From Scortum barcoo (taxonomy: Eukaryota > Chordata > Actinopteri > Centrarchiformes > Terapontidae), in contig CM041550.1 of the NCBI GenBank assembly GCA_023238725.1, positions 4,659,044 to 4,723,043 on the forward strand: a stretch of DNA of 64,000 bases, in the 5' to 3' direction. Positions 39,301 to 45,984 of this stretch are shown in pieces. The position numbers were made by a program, and so were the translations under genes. A model generated the notes under the pieces. It did no database searches and had not been told where the DNA came from. It saw nothing but the letters and a program-made list of their open reading frames with translations. How positions within the stretch are numbered: the stretch's first letter is position 1; each line of letters opens with the position of its first letter.

Positions 39301-42300
39301 ATTATATATATTAACATATATATATATATTAATCAAGAATATAATCAGCAGACTACTCGACAAGGAAAATAATCATTGGTTGCAGCCCAGAGATACATTT
39401 TTGTATTCTAATTACTCATAATATCACGCTGATTGAAAAAGTAATTACATTACCCAACTAATTACTCCACAACAAAAGCGTTTAGTTGCTTATTAAATTG
39501 TTATCTGTTACTTTGCCCACTCTGATGCCTTACGACACACACACACACACACACACACACACCTTCTGTATTAAAGTCATGCAGAAAAAGTAAACAACAC
39601 TTTGTGGCTTAACAAGCAGCCATTCAAGTGTTACAGTTTGCTGCTCTCCTCAACAGCTAGTTTATTAGTTCACAGTCCAAACACCTCCCAACTCTAAAAA
39701 AGAAAACTCAATATTAGCTTACCAGTGGGCGACCAAGAAAAACACAATATATGACAACTTGGGATTTAAATAAAGGTTTTCTCTTCTACAGGGGGAGGCA
39801 TCACTCACCCCCATCAACATCCAACAAGGAAAGAGATACCAACCCCAAACCCATTCAACTGCTCACAACACAGCAAAGATAACCTCATAAATATCTACCA
39901 TTAATGAAAAAGGTTATGATATGTGCTCAGTATTGTGGTATTATTCAATTCTAGTTTTCACATGCTTTTGCTTCTTCTTCTTCTTCTTCTTATACTTCTA
40001 TCTGTGTCTATTTGTGTCGTTGTGCTGCTGCAACAACCACATTTCCCCCGCTGGAGATCAATAAAGGTCCATCTGATCGTATCTTATGAGACACTCGTTA
40101 AAAGTGTGCTAGCTAACACTTAAACATCTTGGCATGGGCATCTTGAGTGGTGAACATTTCCAGTGAATGATTAAAATCAGTTCAGAATCAGCAGGGGAGT
40201 GTGCACAGAACTGAAAAGAAAGCATTATTATTTTATTTTTTTTAAAAAGGAAATCCCTACTTGATCAATCTTTTCACTCTTACTATAACTGATTTGGTTG
40301 CTGGAGAGCGCCTCACGGTTTGCTGCTGTCAGGACAAATTTCCACGAGTGAACAGTAAAGTTGTCTCGTACTGCGTTAATAAAATAATTGACAGAGGCAA
40401 AAATCGTTGTTTCAATACATTTGTGAATAGCTCCTGTGTTTCCTTTCATTTGGCAGCTACTTCAAAGGTCATGCCAATACGATATCAATTAGCTCCTGCT
40501 GAAAGAGGACTGAAGCTGAATGAGATGACGTGTCCGGTGACACGCCAGCCGCCGGCTTTTTGTGAAGCCGAAGACGGAGCTGAAGGTTTTGTGAGGGGAA
40601 GTGCCCGCCACCTGACAAAGGCCACGCAAACCAGCCGTGACACACGTCTGCTGCCCTGCTTTTATTTCTCAGTTTTTAAATATGAGAGGGGCTCTTTGAC
40701 CTCCAGGAGCATCTCACCATTTCATCTGAGCACAGCGTGTCAGAGCCGATCGCCGCGCACATTTGAGAACCACAGGACTGTCATAAATGAGTAATGCAGC
40801 TGTCAGTTTAGCTCAGTTCCTCACCTTTATATAAACGGCTTAAACCCCAACACACGCTTGGTGTCACACTCGCCCTCAGAAAGCAAAGATAAACAAAAAG
40901 ATCAAATGATGTCGTGCCCCTGGTGGATTCACTTACTGCCAGGACTCACTTTTTCCATCGACAACATGACAAAAATATATCTCACGGTCCACAACACAGA
41001 TGAATGCTTAGAATTAACACTATAAAGATTTTTCATTTTAAAAGAAGTATGAAAGTATAATGAAAAATAAAAATGAAATGTTAAATTATTAGTGTAGTGC
41101 CCATTTAAAAGGTGCCAACTGCGTGGCCTCTGGCATTGCTGTCAGCAGCTTTCTTGAGAACCGCTTATCCAAACAACTTCACGCTTGACCGTCCGTTGGT
41201 ACTCAGCAATACGCCCGCCAAATGTGAAGTCAGTCAAATGAACATTTGTCGAGATATTCAAAGGTTAGAAAGAAAGAGACTCCTTCTGTTTCTGGTAACC
41301 TGAACTTGAAGCTGGAGTTAGTCCAAAAGGGGGAAAGTTCATCCTCTGGGGAGCATAACTGCCATCAGTACAGTTTAAATCAGTGAATTTTAGACAATCA
41401 GTCCATTAGATTATGTGTAAAAGTGAAGATATGGACATGAACATCAGCAGGAAACTTCATGGAAATCTGACCAATAACCGCCAAAAAACAAAAAGTTTTC
41501 TTCAGTCACAGTGACCTCTGCTATGTACCTCATTCACTGATGCAAATAAAAATACAAACACATCGATTTCTTCCACATAAAGACCCTACAAATACCAAGA
41601 ACATGCAGAAAACTAGACTGAGATATGAATAATAAACAGGCCAAAACAAACATATTGACAATGAAAACTTACTGACAGATTGAGCTGGTCTGTTCCTTCA
41701 GCTTTTTGGCAGTTTGTAGTTAAATTATCTCTTCTTTTATCCACTATTTCCCCTCACAGGCCTTGATATACTGGTGCATGATGCAAATGAACCAAATGGA
41801 AAATTGGCACCTTTCTTTCTGTAAACCGAAGCTTAGAATCAATCTTACTGCAAATGTGATTTCACGAAACAACAGCAGGGCCAGAGTTTTATGAACATCT
41901 CACAATTTACTGTAAAATCAACAGTGTTACAGTAAGTCCACTCAGCTGGCGCTTTACTGGGCCCACCTAGCTACTGTAAAACAAATGCAGCCTGACACAA
42001 CAAGCCTGCAGTAAATCCCACGCTCGTGAACCTGTGCTAGAACTGTAACGCCAAGAGCTGTTTCTCTTATTTTGACCACTAAATATGAGATGCAATTAAT
42101 CTCAGAGCGTGTGCATGGGAAAAACACACTTTTTTTTTGGCATTAACAGTGACCCATGTCTGCAGGGTTTGTCTTTAGTTTGCATGTGAGGAGCTTTAAC
42201 CTGGATGTTCGCCCTCATTGTTCCCACTGCAGCTTTCCAAGGGAGCATCTGCAACACGGTCCAAAGATTGATTCTGCTATTTTCTGCATTAACAATACAT

Positions 42301-43391
42301 CTAATGGTTGTTTTCCTGATTCATCGCTTCATCTTTTGCTTTTATAGAAAACACTTTAGAAATGGCAAAAAACACCTCATTTGACTTCAAAATGCTTGTT
42401 TTATCCACAAAATGCTATTCAAAACCTGCACAATCTTCTGTGTAATATTGAAAAGTAGAAGATTTATTTTTGCATTTGAGGAGCAGAAAACAGATTTTTT
42501 TTTATTTTTATTTTTTTATTTATTTTTTTAATGTCATCCCTGCTTGACAAATGAGTTCAGTCTCACATAATCTAACCCACACATGCTGCTGGAGCCGCTC
42601 ATGGCATCAGATACATACAGAGGTGAAACAGCACATTTTAACTGGAAACACACACACACACAATGAAAAGCCCAACTGGGGAGAAGCAGTCCCTCTGTGT
42701 GTGTGTGTGTGTGTGTGCTGAAGCTTTGAACAGCAGACTGTGTTGAGTGGCTTTTTTCACGTAGGAGTCCGCCGACAGCAGCAGCCTGTCTGTACACTAC
42801 AGCTGTGGCCAGTCAGCACTTTCTCCTCTCCAACACACATCAGCACAGCCACGTCCAACAAATACATCCATCCACAAATAAATAAATAAATACATAAAAA
42901 CCTCATCACACCAAAGCTGTGTGCTCCAAACACAGACTGCACACACACACACACACACACCTGGGCTGCAGCTGACTTGCCAGAAGAAAAGGAAACGGAC
43001 CTGTTTGCTTGACCTTCAGCGCGCAATGCAACGCAAAAAAAAACCCGACAACTTGTTCGCCTGCGCACAAAGACCTGCTCTCCAAAGTGGACTCCGACTG
43101 ACCGAGCAGCAGCAGGAGCAGCAGGAGCTCCTTTTTAACAGTCACGATGCTCCCGCTGCAACCACAACAACAGGAGGAGGAGGACAAAAGGTAAAGCAGC
43201 CATGCGTAAAGAACTTGGAGAGCTCTCCCGCATCCTCCCGCACATCAGCCTGAAAGACAGACAGGCAGGCAGACAGGAGAGGAGGAGGAGGAGAGGAGCT
43301 TACAGGTGAGATACTCACAGTGAGAGGCGGCGGAGGCTGCGCTCAGCACGCTCAGGGTATAGAGAGTAACCATACGCAGAGGAAAAAGCAT
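569..43391 (-). CDS. cntnap5: Contactin-associated protein-like 5 (Caspr5), N-terminal half, ten coding exons
   Basis: Caspr proteins are single-pass neuronal membrane proteins of the neurexin superfamily that act in cell adhesion and axo-glial or synaptic contacts. Joined exons: 43391-43319, 28417-28307, 27145-26952, 19531-19384, 16113-15910, 12937-12753, 10601-10458, 6248-5981, 973-830 and 728-569, all GT-AG with phases that close. The 1631-nt frame gives 543 residues plus two bases. It encodes a signal peptide (1 to about 24), a discoidin domain (about C27-C173), laminin-G 1 (about 180-360) and laminin-G 2 (about 365-540). The gene is cut by the window edge before the first EGF repeat. Exons 4-10 agree best with human CNTNAP5, for example VADFDGRSSLLYRFNQK and NIIDLAKRRK. 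Exons 2-3 lean toward CNTNAP4. Membership of the CNTNAP family is near certain; CNTNAP5 rather than CNTNAP4 is likely. I cannot tell whether it is the teleost 5a or 5b copy. Confidence 0.88.
729..829 (-). other. cntnap5: cntnap5 intron 9, 101 bp
   Basis: A minimal intron bounded by GTTAGT and CCATCCAG. It is the only short intron seen in this gene. It holds nothing else. Confidence 0.88.
830..973 (-). CDS. cntnap5: cntnap5 exon 9: middle of laminin-G domain 2
   Basis: This 144-nt exon encodes residues 443-490 plus one base (phase 1 to 1). It carries VNDGLWHSVSLSARNLQITL, the conserved laminin-G strand (human CNTNAP5: LNDGLWHSVSINAR), a variable acidic loop, and GNLFFGG joining exon 10. The acceptor is CATCTTTAG. 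The donor G|GTTAGTAT is weaker than the GTGAGT used by most exons of this gene, and is followed by an intron of only 101 bp, so exons 9 and 10 are probably recognised by intron definition. Confidence 0.9.
3530..3870 (+). repeat. tRNA-derived SINE, near full length
   Basis: The 5' head has RNA polymerase III-type promoter boxes: TAGTGGTTAGC at 3545-3555 (A box) and GGGTTCAATCCC at 3583-3594 (B box). The body contains the phrases GTTTGCATGTTCTCCC, CCAAAGACATGCAGGTTAA and AGGCTCCAGCACCCC that are very common in fish genomes, and it ends in GGATGGATGGA. It lies antisense to cntnap5 in intron 8. The family name is not certain from sequence alone. Confidence 0.8.
5405..5690 (+). repeat. Probable teleost interspersed repeat
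   Basis: CTTAAAGGTCCCCTGTGGA, CATCGTGTGTGTCCTTGAGC, TTTCCTCCCTCATAAAACAT and CCGCCACCTGTAGATCAGCG recall a short non-autonomous element common in fish genomes. There is no coding potential. The identification is from memory of similar sequence. Confidence 0.4.
5981..6248 (-). CDS. cntnap5: cntnap5 exon 8: first part of laminin-G domain 2
   Basis: At 268 nt this is the longest exon here. It encodes residues 354-442 plus one base. It opens with GNVTFSCSQPQ, with a sequon at N355-V-T and C360, the partner of C328. Next comes a serine-rich linker, then FSVRFQFRTWNPDGLLLS, the conserved opening of laminin-G 2. The rest (about 405-442) is poorly conserved apart from the pattern of hydrophobic strands. 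Acceptor CGTCCTCCAG and donor G|GTGAGTGC are both strong. GC content and CpG are higher than in the flanking introns, which also produces long shadow frames on both strands. Confidence 0.92.
6616..6995. mobile_element. Palindromic (fold-back) MITE, copy 1
   Basis: The two halves are imperfect inverted repeats about a centre near 6785. The left arm runs GATCGATACCTCTCTCGTAT... GGAAACAGCCAGACTGGC. The right arm contains AGAGCCAGGCTAACGATCCC, TTATGCTAAGCTAAGCTGAC, GAGCGGTTTCCATCTTC and AGAAAGCGAATACGAGC. This is a well-known teleost non-autonomous DNA element that can fold into a long hairpin. It has no coding capacity. It lies in intron 7. Confidence 0.75.
7960..8330 (+). repeat. Degenerate teleost interspersed repeat, copy A
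   Basis: ATATCTCAACAACTACTGGA, TGGATTGCCTTGATGTTTTG, GGTTGACATTTGTGGTTTTG and CTAAACATCAGCATGTTAGC are phrases of a high-copy, probably non-autonomous DNA element of fish genomes. No coding capacity is visible. Confidence 0.6.
10458..10601 (-). CDS. cntnap5: cntnap5 exon 7: end of laminin-G domain 1
   Basis: This 144-nt, 48-codon exon encodes residues 306-353 at phase 0 on both sides. The sequence LSFGGIPLPGKPGTF, then KNFHGCMENLYYNG and NIIDLAKRRKPQI, is nearly identical to human CNTNAP5. C328 should pair with C360 in exon 8. The acceptor is somewhat unusual: a pyrimidine tract is followed by TTTAAAAAG directly before CTG. An alternative AG four bases further in would remove the conserved Leu-Ser and break the frame, so I keep 10601. 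Confidence 0.94.
10602..12752 (-). other. cntnap5: cntnap5 intron 6, 2.2 kb
   Basis: Non-coding. The recognisable content is a Tc1-type transposase relic at about 10935-11295 on the plus strand. I see nothing I can name in 11296-12752. Confidence 0.8.
10935..11295 (+). pseudogene. Tc1/mariner transposase relic (C-terminal part)
   Basis: Tc1 transposases are DDE enzymes that cut and paste their element. In one frame the codons at 11075-11104 read LNPIKHLWHE, a decayed version of the conserved DLNPIQHLWDE motif near the catalytic acidic residues. Around it, translations in other frames recall the catalytic strand (AATGAC...CCGGTGCAC, originally DNAPVH) and the C-terminal helix. The copy is frameshifted and truncated and cannot encode an active enzyme. 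An open frame of 93 codons over it is out of register with the ancestral protein. Confidence 0.75.
12753..12937 (-). CDS. cntnap5: cntnap5 exon 6: second half of laminin-G domain 1
   Basis: This 185-nt exon encodes residues 244-305, with acceptor GTTCCTCCAG and donor GAG|GTGAGT (phase 0). It contains GSLLDDQHWHSVHIER, a family signature, followed by NKQVNLTVD with a potential N-glycosylation sequon at N281-L-T, and QHFQTKGEG ending in VDYE. The first dozen residues (DDNRLRFSSGRV) are not conserved, as expected for the surface loop at this place. The long plus-strand open frame over this exon has no family resemblance. Confidence 0.93.
13530..15133 (+). pseudogene. L2-like non-LTR retrotransposon (LINE) relic
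   Basis: The relic lies antisense to cntnap5. The first segment (13530-13829, 274-codon frame) resembles the end of a LINE endonuclease domain: LADQITNVAQQHPRS, TRDTNTLDLCYTTLKDA, GLCDHCMVH. After several stops, ADQLLSIF (about 14245-14270) and then KFADDTTAVTLI (FADD at 14469-14480) mark reverse transcriptase. It continues as FLRQFGKFNLP near 14640 and FFPQTVTLVN near 14870. Multiple stops and deletions make it dead. The clade (L2 or Rex1-like) is judged from motif wording only. Confidence 0.75.
15134..15490 (+). mobile_element. Tc1/mariner element end fragment
   Basis: It begins CAGTATATGCACTACCAGTC and continues through CAGTTTGGACACACATTCTC, AGATTCTTCAGAGTAGCCAC and TTTGCACACTCTTGGC to AACAGGTGTGCCTTTCC. 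This is the 5' terminal region of a fish Tc1-like transposon well known for its many copies. The transposase gene is absent and I see no second terminal repeat. It sits between the LINE coding relic and a LINE-like 3' tail at 15510-15560. Confidence 0.7.
15491..15560 (+). repeat. LINE 3' tail
   Basis: GGTCAATAAAGCTGATTCTG near 15527 is the kind of tail that ends fish L2-type elements. It probably belongs to the LINE relic upstream, interrupted by the Tc1 fragment. Confidence 0.5.
15910..16113 (-). CDS. cntnap5: cntnap5 exon 5: first half of laminin-G domain 1
   Basis: This 204-nt exon encodes residues 176-243 plus one base, with acceptor TTTCTTTCAG and donor G|GTGAAC (the non-consensus C at +6 is common). 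It is the strongest CNTNAP5 discriminator: VADFDGRSSLLYRFNQK, then MSTVKDVISLRFKS, GVLLHGEGQRGDYITLEL and GRLDLYLNL. CNTNAP4 differs clearly here (VVDLDGKSSLLYRFDQK; REGPNGDHITLQL). The exon gives the first beta strands of the laminin-G jelly roll that mediates extracellular ligand contacts. Confidence 0.95.
16762..16825. repeat. (TA)n microsatellite with poly-T
   Basis: Alternating TA with scattered C interruptions, followed by a run of 15 T. Confidence 0.9.
18394..18411. repeat. (TG)n microsatellite
   Basis: Nine TG units in intron 4. Confidence 0.85.
19384..19531 (-). CDS. cntnap5: cntnap5 exon 4: end of the discoidin domain
   Basis: This 148-nt exon encodes residues 127-175, with acceptor TCCTGCAG, donor A|GTGAGTAA and phase 0 to 1. 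It carries FLRFVPLDWNPSG and then LRVEVYGCSY, the C-terminal strand of the discoidin domain with its closing cysteine C173, expected to pair with C27. The alignment with human CNTNAP5 (VRFVPLEWNPSGKIGMRVEV) is ungapped. W163 in SGWMG replaces a basic residue. The opposite strand carries only a shadow open frame here. Confidence 0.92.
22905..23090 (-). repeat. Degenerate teleost interspersed repeat, copy B
   Basis: On the minus strand it reads CCCATCAGCTGTATTCTGTG, TTTAGTGCTAATGAGC, AACATTAGCATGGTAGC and CATCAGCATGTTAGCC, corresponding to the CATCAGCATGTTAGC part of copy A and sequence beyond it. Confidence 0.55.
26401..26419. repeat. (TTA)n microsatellite
   Basis: Six TTA units shortly before the palindromic MITE at 26455. 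Confidence 0.8.
26455..26792. mobile_element. Palindromic (fold-back) MITE, copy 2
   Basis: Same family as 6616-6995. The left end reads AGTTCAACATTTCGGAAATA, and the right end reads GACAAGAAAGCAAATAAGCA and closes near TATTCCTTTAA. Internal matches include TTTATGCTAAGCTAGG and GAGCGGTATCGATCTTC. The outer ends are better preserved than in copy 1. It lies in intron 3, just downstream of exon 3. Confidence 0.75.
26952..27145 (-). CDS. cntnap5: cntnap5 exon 3: discoidin domain core
   Basis: This 194-nt exon encodes residues 62-126, with acceptor CCACTCCAG and donor GGG|GTGAGT at phase 0. It carries the discoidin core: AGGWSP, PWLQVDLREQ, MEVTAVATQGRY, SSYLLLYSDTGRAWKQY. The motif EVTAVATQG is a family hallmark. 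Two positions differ from the human paralogues I recall: W99 in YDSWDWV (usually S) and G126 at the end (usually W of DSIW). Both are inside a clean open frame with intact splice sites, so I read them as real divergence rather than decay. Confidence 0.92.
27146..28306 (-). other. cntnap5: cntnap5 intron 2, 1.2 kb
   Basis: Non-coding. I see no recognisable repeat or RNA gene. Bounded by GTGAGTGT and CCACTCCAG. Confidence 0.8.
28307..28417 (-). CDS. cntnap5: cntnap5 exon 2: start of the discoidin domain
   Basis: This 111-nt exon follows a CCCCACAG acceptor and ends at a G|GTGAGTGT donor (phase 1 to phase 1). It encodes residues 25-61. The split codon joins exon 1 as Tyr, giving YNCNGPLASTLPQSSF, the conserved start of the Caspr F5/8 type C (discoidin) domain with its first cysteine, C27. 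The middle is a serine/glutamine-rich stretch. The end, LNRRDG running into exon 3 AGGWSP, is as in human CNTNAP4 rather than CNTNAP5, whose equivalent I recall as LNWRVGTGGWSP. Longer frames running through this exon on the same strand are shadows: only this frame joins exons 1 and 3. Confidence 0.88.
32208..32246. repeat. Compound (ATCT)n-(GTCT)n microsatellite
   Basis: Four ATCT-type units pass directly into six GTCT-type units, a two-phase tetranucleotide repeat in intron 1. Confidence 0.9.
32519..32544. repeat. (GT)n microsatellite
   Basis: About 12-13 GT units, 270 bp after the compound tetranucleotide repeat. Confidence 0.9.
36281..36374. repeat. Compound (ACT)n-(AAT)n trinucleotide repeat
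   Basis: ACT units (36284-36315, imperfect at the end) followed by AAT units (36332-36374). The AAT part appears to be the tail of the minus-strand LINE copy. Confidence 0.85.
36320..36860 (-). pseudogene. LINE reverse-transcriptase relic with 3' tail
   Basis: On the minus strand a single frame carries SGVPQGAILGLLLF (GVPQG codons 36773-36759) and, 32 codons later and still in frame, YYAEDT (36677-36660). These are the RT motifs usually seen as SGVPQGSILGPLLF and YYADDTQ. Downstream in the same direction are a short diverged stretch and then AAAGTGCTCTATGAATAAAA, a (TTA)n run at 36332-36374. That is a typical LINE 3' end with its tail. The upstream limit is not clear; sequence to about 38100 may belong to it. 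Confidence 0.65.
39535..39562. repeat. (CA)n microsatellite
   Basis: About 13 CA units. Confidence 0.9.
39950..40110 (+). repeat. LINE 3' end fragment
   Basis: A CTT-rich run is followed by TGCTGCAACAACCACATTTC, CCCCGCTGGAGATCAATAAA and GGTCCATCTGATCG, the form of 3' untranslated end shared by several fish LINEs. No coding part is visible. Confidence 0.5.
41140..41530. repeat. Possible interspersed repeat patch
   Basis: TTGAGAACCGCTTATCCAAA and CATCCTCTGGGGAGCATAAC recall fragments of high-copy fish repeats. The second may belong to the 7960/59780 family. The match is weak and I could not define ends. Confidence 0.3.
42649..42717. repeat. Facing (CA)n and (GT)n tracts
   Basis: A (CA)7 tract at 42649-42662 is followed 34 bp later by a (GT)11 tract at 42696-42717, so the two are complementary in inverted order. 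Another (CA)11 lies at 42940-42961. All are in intron 1 within 700 bp of exon 1. Confidence 0.85.
43319..43391 (-). CDS. cntnap5: cntnap5 exon 1 (coding part): start codon and signal peptide
   Basis: This exon encodes residues 1-24 and the first base of codon 25. The peptide starts MLFPLRMVTLYTL and ends SAASAASH: a basic residue, a hydrophobic core and small residues before the expected cleavage, as in a secretory signal peptide. Its length agrees with the roughly 27-residue signal of human CNTNAP5, which also runs straight into the Tyr-Asn-Cys start of the discoidin domain. I chose the ATG at 43391 because it is the first ATG in about 320 nt of leader and has A at -3. A second in-frame ATG follows at codon 7. 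The donor reads T|GTGAGTAT at 43319/43318, phase 1. The mRNA 5' end cannot be placed from sequence alone. Confidence 0.85.
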
Positions 43392-43429
43392 CTTCCCAGC
43401 CGTGGTGTGGGTATTATCCGTGCGTCCGC

Positions 43430-43505
43430 GAAGAAGAAGAAGATTAAGAAGAAGATGATGAAGAAGAAGAAGAGGAGGAGGAGGAGAGAGGAGGAGGAGG
43501 AGAAA
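43430..43505. repeat. GAA/GAG-rich imperfect trinucleotide tract in the leader
   Basis: Plus-strand GAA, GAT, GAG triplets. On the gene strand these are CTT/CTC triplets within 120 bp of the start codon. Confidence 0.85.
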
Positions 43506-43640
43506 TGATGGTGATAATAAAGCCACAGAGCAGAGGGGTCCTCCTCGCTCCTCCGGCACGGAGGGATGGAAGGAGTCTGGTGTGGAAGAGCAAACCGCTC
43601 CCACGACGACTCTCTCTCTCACTGTGAGGTTCAGCCCCAC

Positions 43641-43643
43641 CTC

Positions 43644-43677
<34 letters not shown>
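43641..43677. repeat. (CT)n microsatellite at the promoter/leader
   Basis: About 18 CT units on the plus strand, (GA)n on the gene strand, some 250 bp before the start codon. Confidence 0.9.
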
Positions 43678-43679
<2 letters not shown>

Positions 43680-43852
43680 CCTTCACTGTTTCACTTTATT
43701 GGCAGAGCAAGAGCATTGTGATGCCCAAAAAAAAGAAAAACATGCAGAACAATGGCAGTGAAAAAAGCTTTTGTGTGCAGCAGCAACACATTTAAATACA
43801 CAACTTTCCTGTTATATGAATAGAGACGACAAATAAGTCAGTAATATATATG

Positions 43853-43879
43853 ATAATAATAATAATAATAATATAATAA
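43853..43879. repeat. (AAT)n microsatellite
   Basis: Seven AAT units with one interruption, upstream of the gene. Confidence 0.8.
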
Positions 43880-44859
43880 CTGACAGTGAGTGTGTGTGAT
43901 CTTGGAGTAGCAGGCTTGATGGTGAGCGTCATTGCTGGTCATCTGCTGTAATCACTGTGAAGCATCAGCTCTGAGGGAGGTTTGTTTTTTTCTTTTATTA
44001 TTAATATTTCATCCTGTCATGGTCTTTGCAAAGAGCAGAGAAAATCTCCCCGACCTTTGTTAATTAAGCGCCAGGCCGCCACACAATGAGGCACAAAGGT
44101 TTTCTGTGGGTGAGCTGAGTGTCAAGAGCCAAACTCTGCAGCAGTAATGGATTCTTTACATAACATAATGTATGGTGTGGGTATGAATTAGTGCAATAAA
44201 TCAGTCAGATCGTATAAAACTTGTGTGAGATATGGTTTAGCGGTTAAGTGTGGCGGTAAGAACCAACAACAGGAGACAACAGCTGATAAGAATCAGGAAA
44301 CAGGAAGCAGATTTCGAGCTCATCTCAGCTTTATGTGTTGTTCTGCTGCTTCTCCCTGCGGCTGTTTCTCGGCTCGGTTAGATTTCTAATGCGAGATCTT
44401 TTTATCTTTGTGTCATATTCTGGGGGTAGGGGAAGGTTTTTTTTTTTTCTTTGCTGAAGGACTTGAGTCTTCATGCAGGCTGCAGGAAGTGTTGCTCCGC
44501 CCGTACATCTTTGCTGTTGGCAGGACAGACTCGGCCTGTTTTCTCCGGGTTGCCAGGTTTTTCTGTGACAGCCAGTCTCGGCGGCCAGCTCGCGGTCACT
44601 CGTGTGGTCAGCCAGTCCTTTCTGATTAAAGCCCTTCTCAGTTTCTGATTGCTCACGCTGCCCAGATAATCCTCCTCCCTGTGTAGTCTGTTCAGTGTTA
44701 AATAGCTTTAAAGTGGACTTTGAGTTGTTGGTAATTGTACGGCGTCCGCTCTTGTGTGCTGCGGCAGGTTGCTTTTTTCCTTGGATTGATTAAAATGGTT
44801 TTCGTATCATCATGTTTTGCACACAAGTAGCAGAAAAAAAAAAATGTTTACCTCATTAA

Positions 44860-45010
44860 TTCAGTTCAAATTTGCTTTATTGGCATGACCATAACTAGGC
44901 ACAGTATTCCCAAAGCATGATGTTCAAGGTCTGCAGAGTAATATTCAGAGTGTCTTGAAAGAAAAGCCGATGCTATGTGTCTATATATGATACATTATTC
45001 AAAAACATAC
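44860..45010 (+). repeat. Probable interspersed repeat
   Basis: TTCAGTTCAAATTTGCTTTA, TTGGCATGACCATAACTAGG and TTCCCAAAGCATGATG match a phrase (TTTATTGGCATGACC...CCAAAGCAT) that recurs in fish genomes. Boundaries are uncertain. Confidence 0.4.
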
Positions 45011-45984
45011 ACAACATACACACTACACACTACTGAACAACTATAGTCCACTATAATGAAGGGAAAAAAACACATTTCTGAAGATGAATCTAGAGAGAGA
45101 AAATATATGATGAGATGAAATATAGTTTATTCTATTCCGTTCTATGGTGAGAGCCACAGAAGGAGATAAAACACAATAAAATAAAAAAAGGAAGGGTCAG
45201 ATTTTTGAAGAAGTTCAGCTCAGTTTTATGTGTTGTTCTGCTGGTTTTCCCTCAGGCTCTGACACATATTGCTGTTTCCCTGGCAATGTCAGCTTATTCC
45301 CCAAGCAAATGTTGAATTTTGTTTTGGTCTGAGAGTTTGCTGAATGTGTGGCATTTCCCAAAAATACAATCTATACCACAGCGTACAATGACGAAAGAAA
45401 AGCAACTAATTACACACAAATCCTTAAGAGAAAAAAAAGGGTATTATATGATGAGATATACAGCAGTTTAACATTCGAATAGGATGAGATAAATAATTGA
45501 GACGCTGTCCAATCGCTGCTCCTCCAGGTTATCTAGAGAGTTGTTATTCAGCAAGTCAGGCTAACCATGGAGAAATGCTTTCCTACAGTTTGGTCTACAA
45601 ATATTTATGTATTTATTCTGTATATGGAGAACTACTTTTTACTCTATTTTCCCAGAGGGGGCCCTAACAACTGAGGCATTACCCCCAAGTATTATAGTGC
45701 AGTTAGTATGCAGTATGTATTTAATATTGTAATAAATGGTAAAAGGATAGGATATTTACCTGTAAATATAAGTTAAAAATTAAAAATAAGAGTATTTTAG
45801 TATTTTTGCTTTGTCTTAAACCTGTGTTCATTGATTATTTGTGCCACTTTGGAGCAGCTCAATAAGCTCTCACTACAACACTGACATATAATCACTTTAT
45901 ACAACTCATATGGCTAAAGTGTGGGCAAACATTTACTTATTTGCACATTGAAGAAGACACAGAGCAGCATTAGCATTCATCTGG

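Larger units (their letters stand above)
28418..43318 (-). other. cntnap5: cntnap5 intron 1, 14.9 kb
   Basis: The first intron separates the signal-peptide exon from the discoidin exons, as is typical of this family, where early introns are very large. Its recognisable content is a LINE RT relic and 3' tail (about 36320-36860), a LINE 3' end (39950-40110), a possible repeat patch (41140-41530) and several microsatellites. The long stretch 28418-32200 and the stretch 33020-36180 show no element I recognise. Confidence 0.8.
43392..43720 (-). promoter_or_regulatory. cntnap5: Probable 5' leader and proximal promoter of cntnap5
   Basis: On the sense (minus) strand this stretch is strongly pyrimidine-rich: a (GA)n block at 43641-43677, then runs of CTC and CTT at about 43430-43505 just before the start codon. 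No ATG occurs on the minus strand between 43391 and about 43713. An inverted CCAAT (ATTGG on the plus strand, about 43698-43702) sits just upstream. I see no TATA box at a convincing distance. The reading frame of the start codon has no stop back to about 43640. Transcription start and leader length are inferred, not seen. Confidence 0.45.

Noticed and set aside
40261..40794. 177-codon open frame on the plus strand in intron 1
   Set aside because: It opens with TTG rather than ATG at its stated start, shows no domain, signal or repeat, and has no recognisable splice partners. It is likely a chance frame.
42906..43253. Plus- and minus-strand frames next to exon 1
   Set aside because: They owe their length to CA and CAG/GGA-rich simple sequence and lie in intron 1.
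43245..43640. 131-codon minus-strand frame read as one protein with a Leu/Ser-rich N terminus
   Set aside because: Its first codon is GTG, not ATG, and it runs past the exon 1 donor into intron 1. The family's signal peptide begins at the ATG at 43391.
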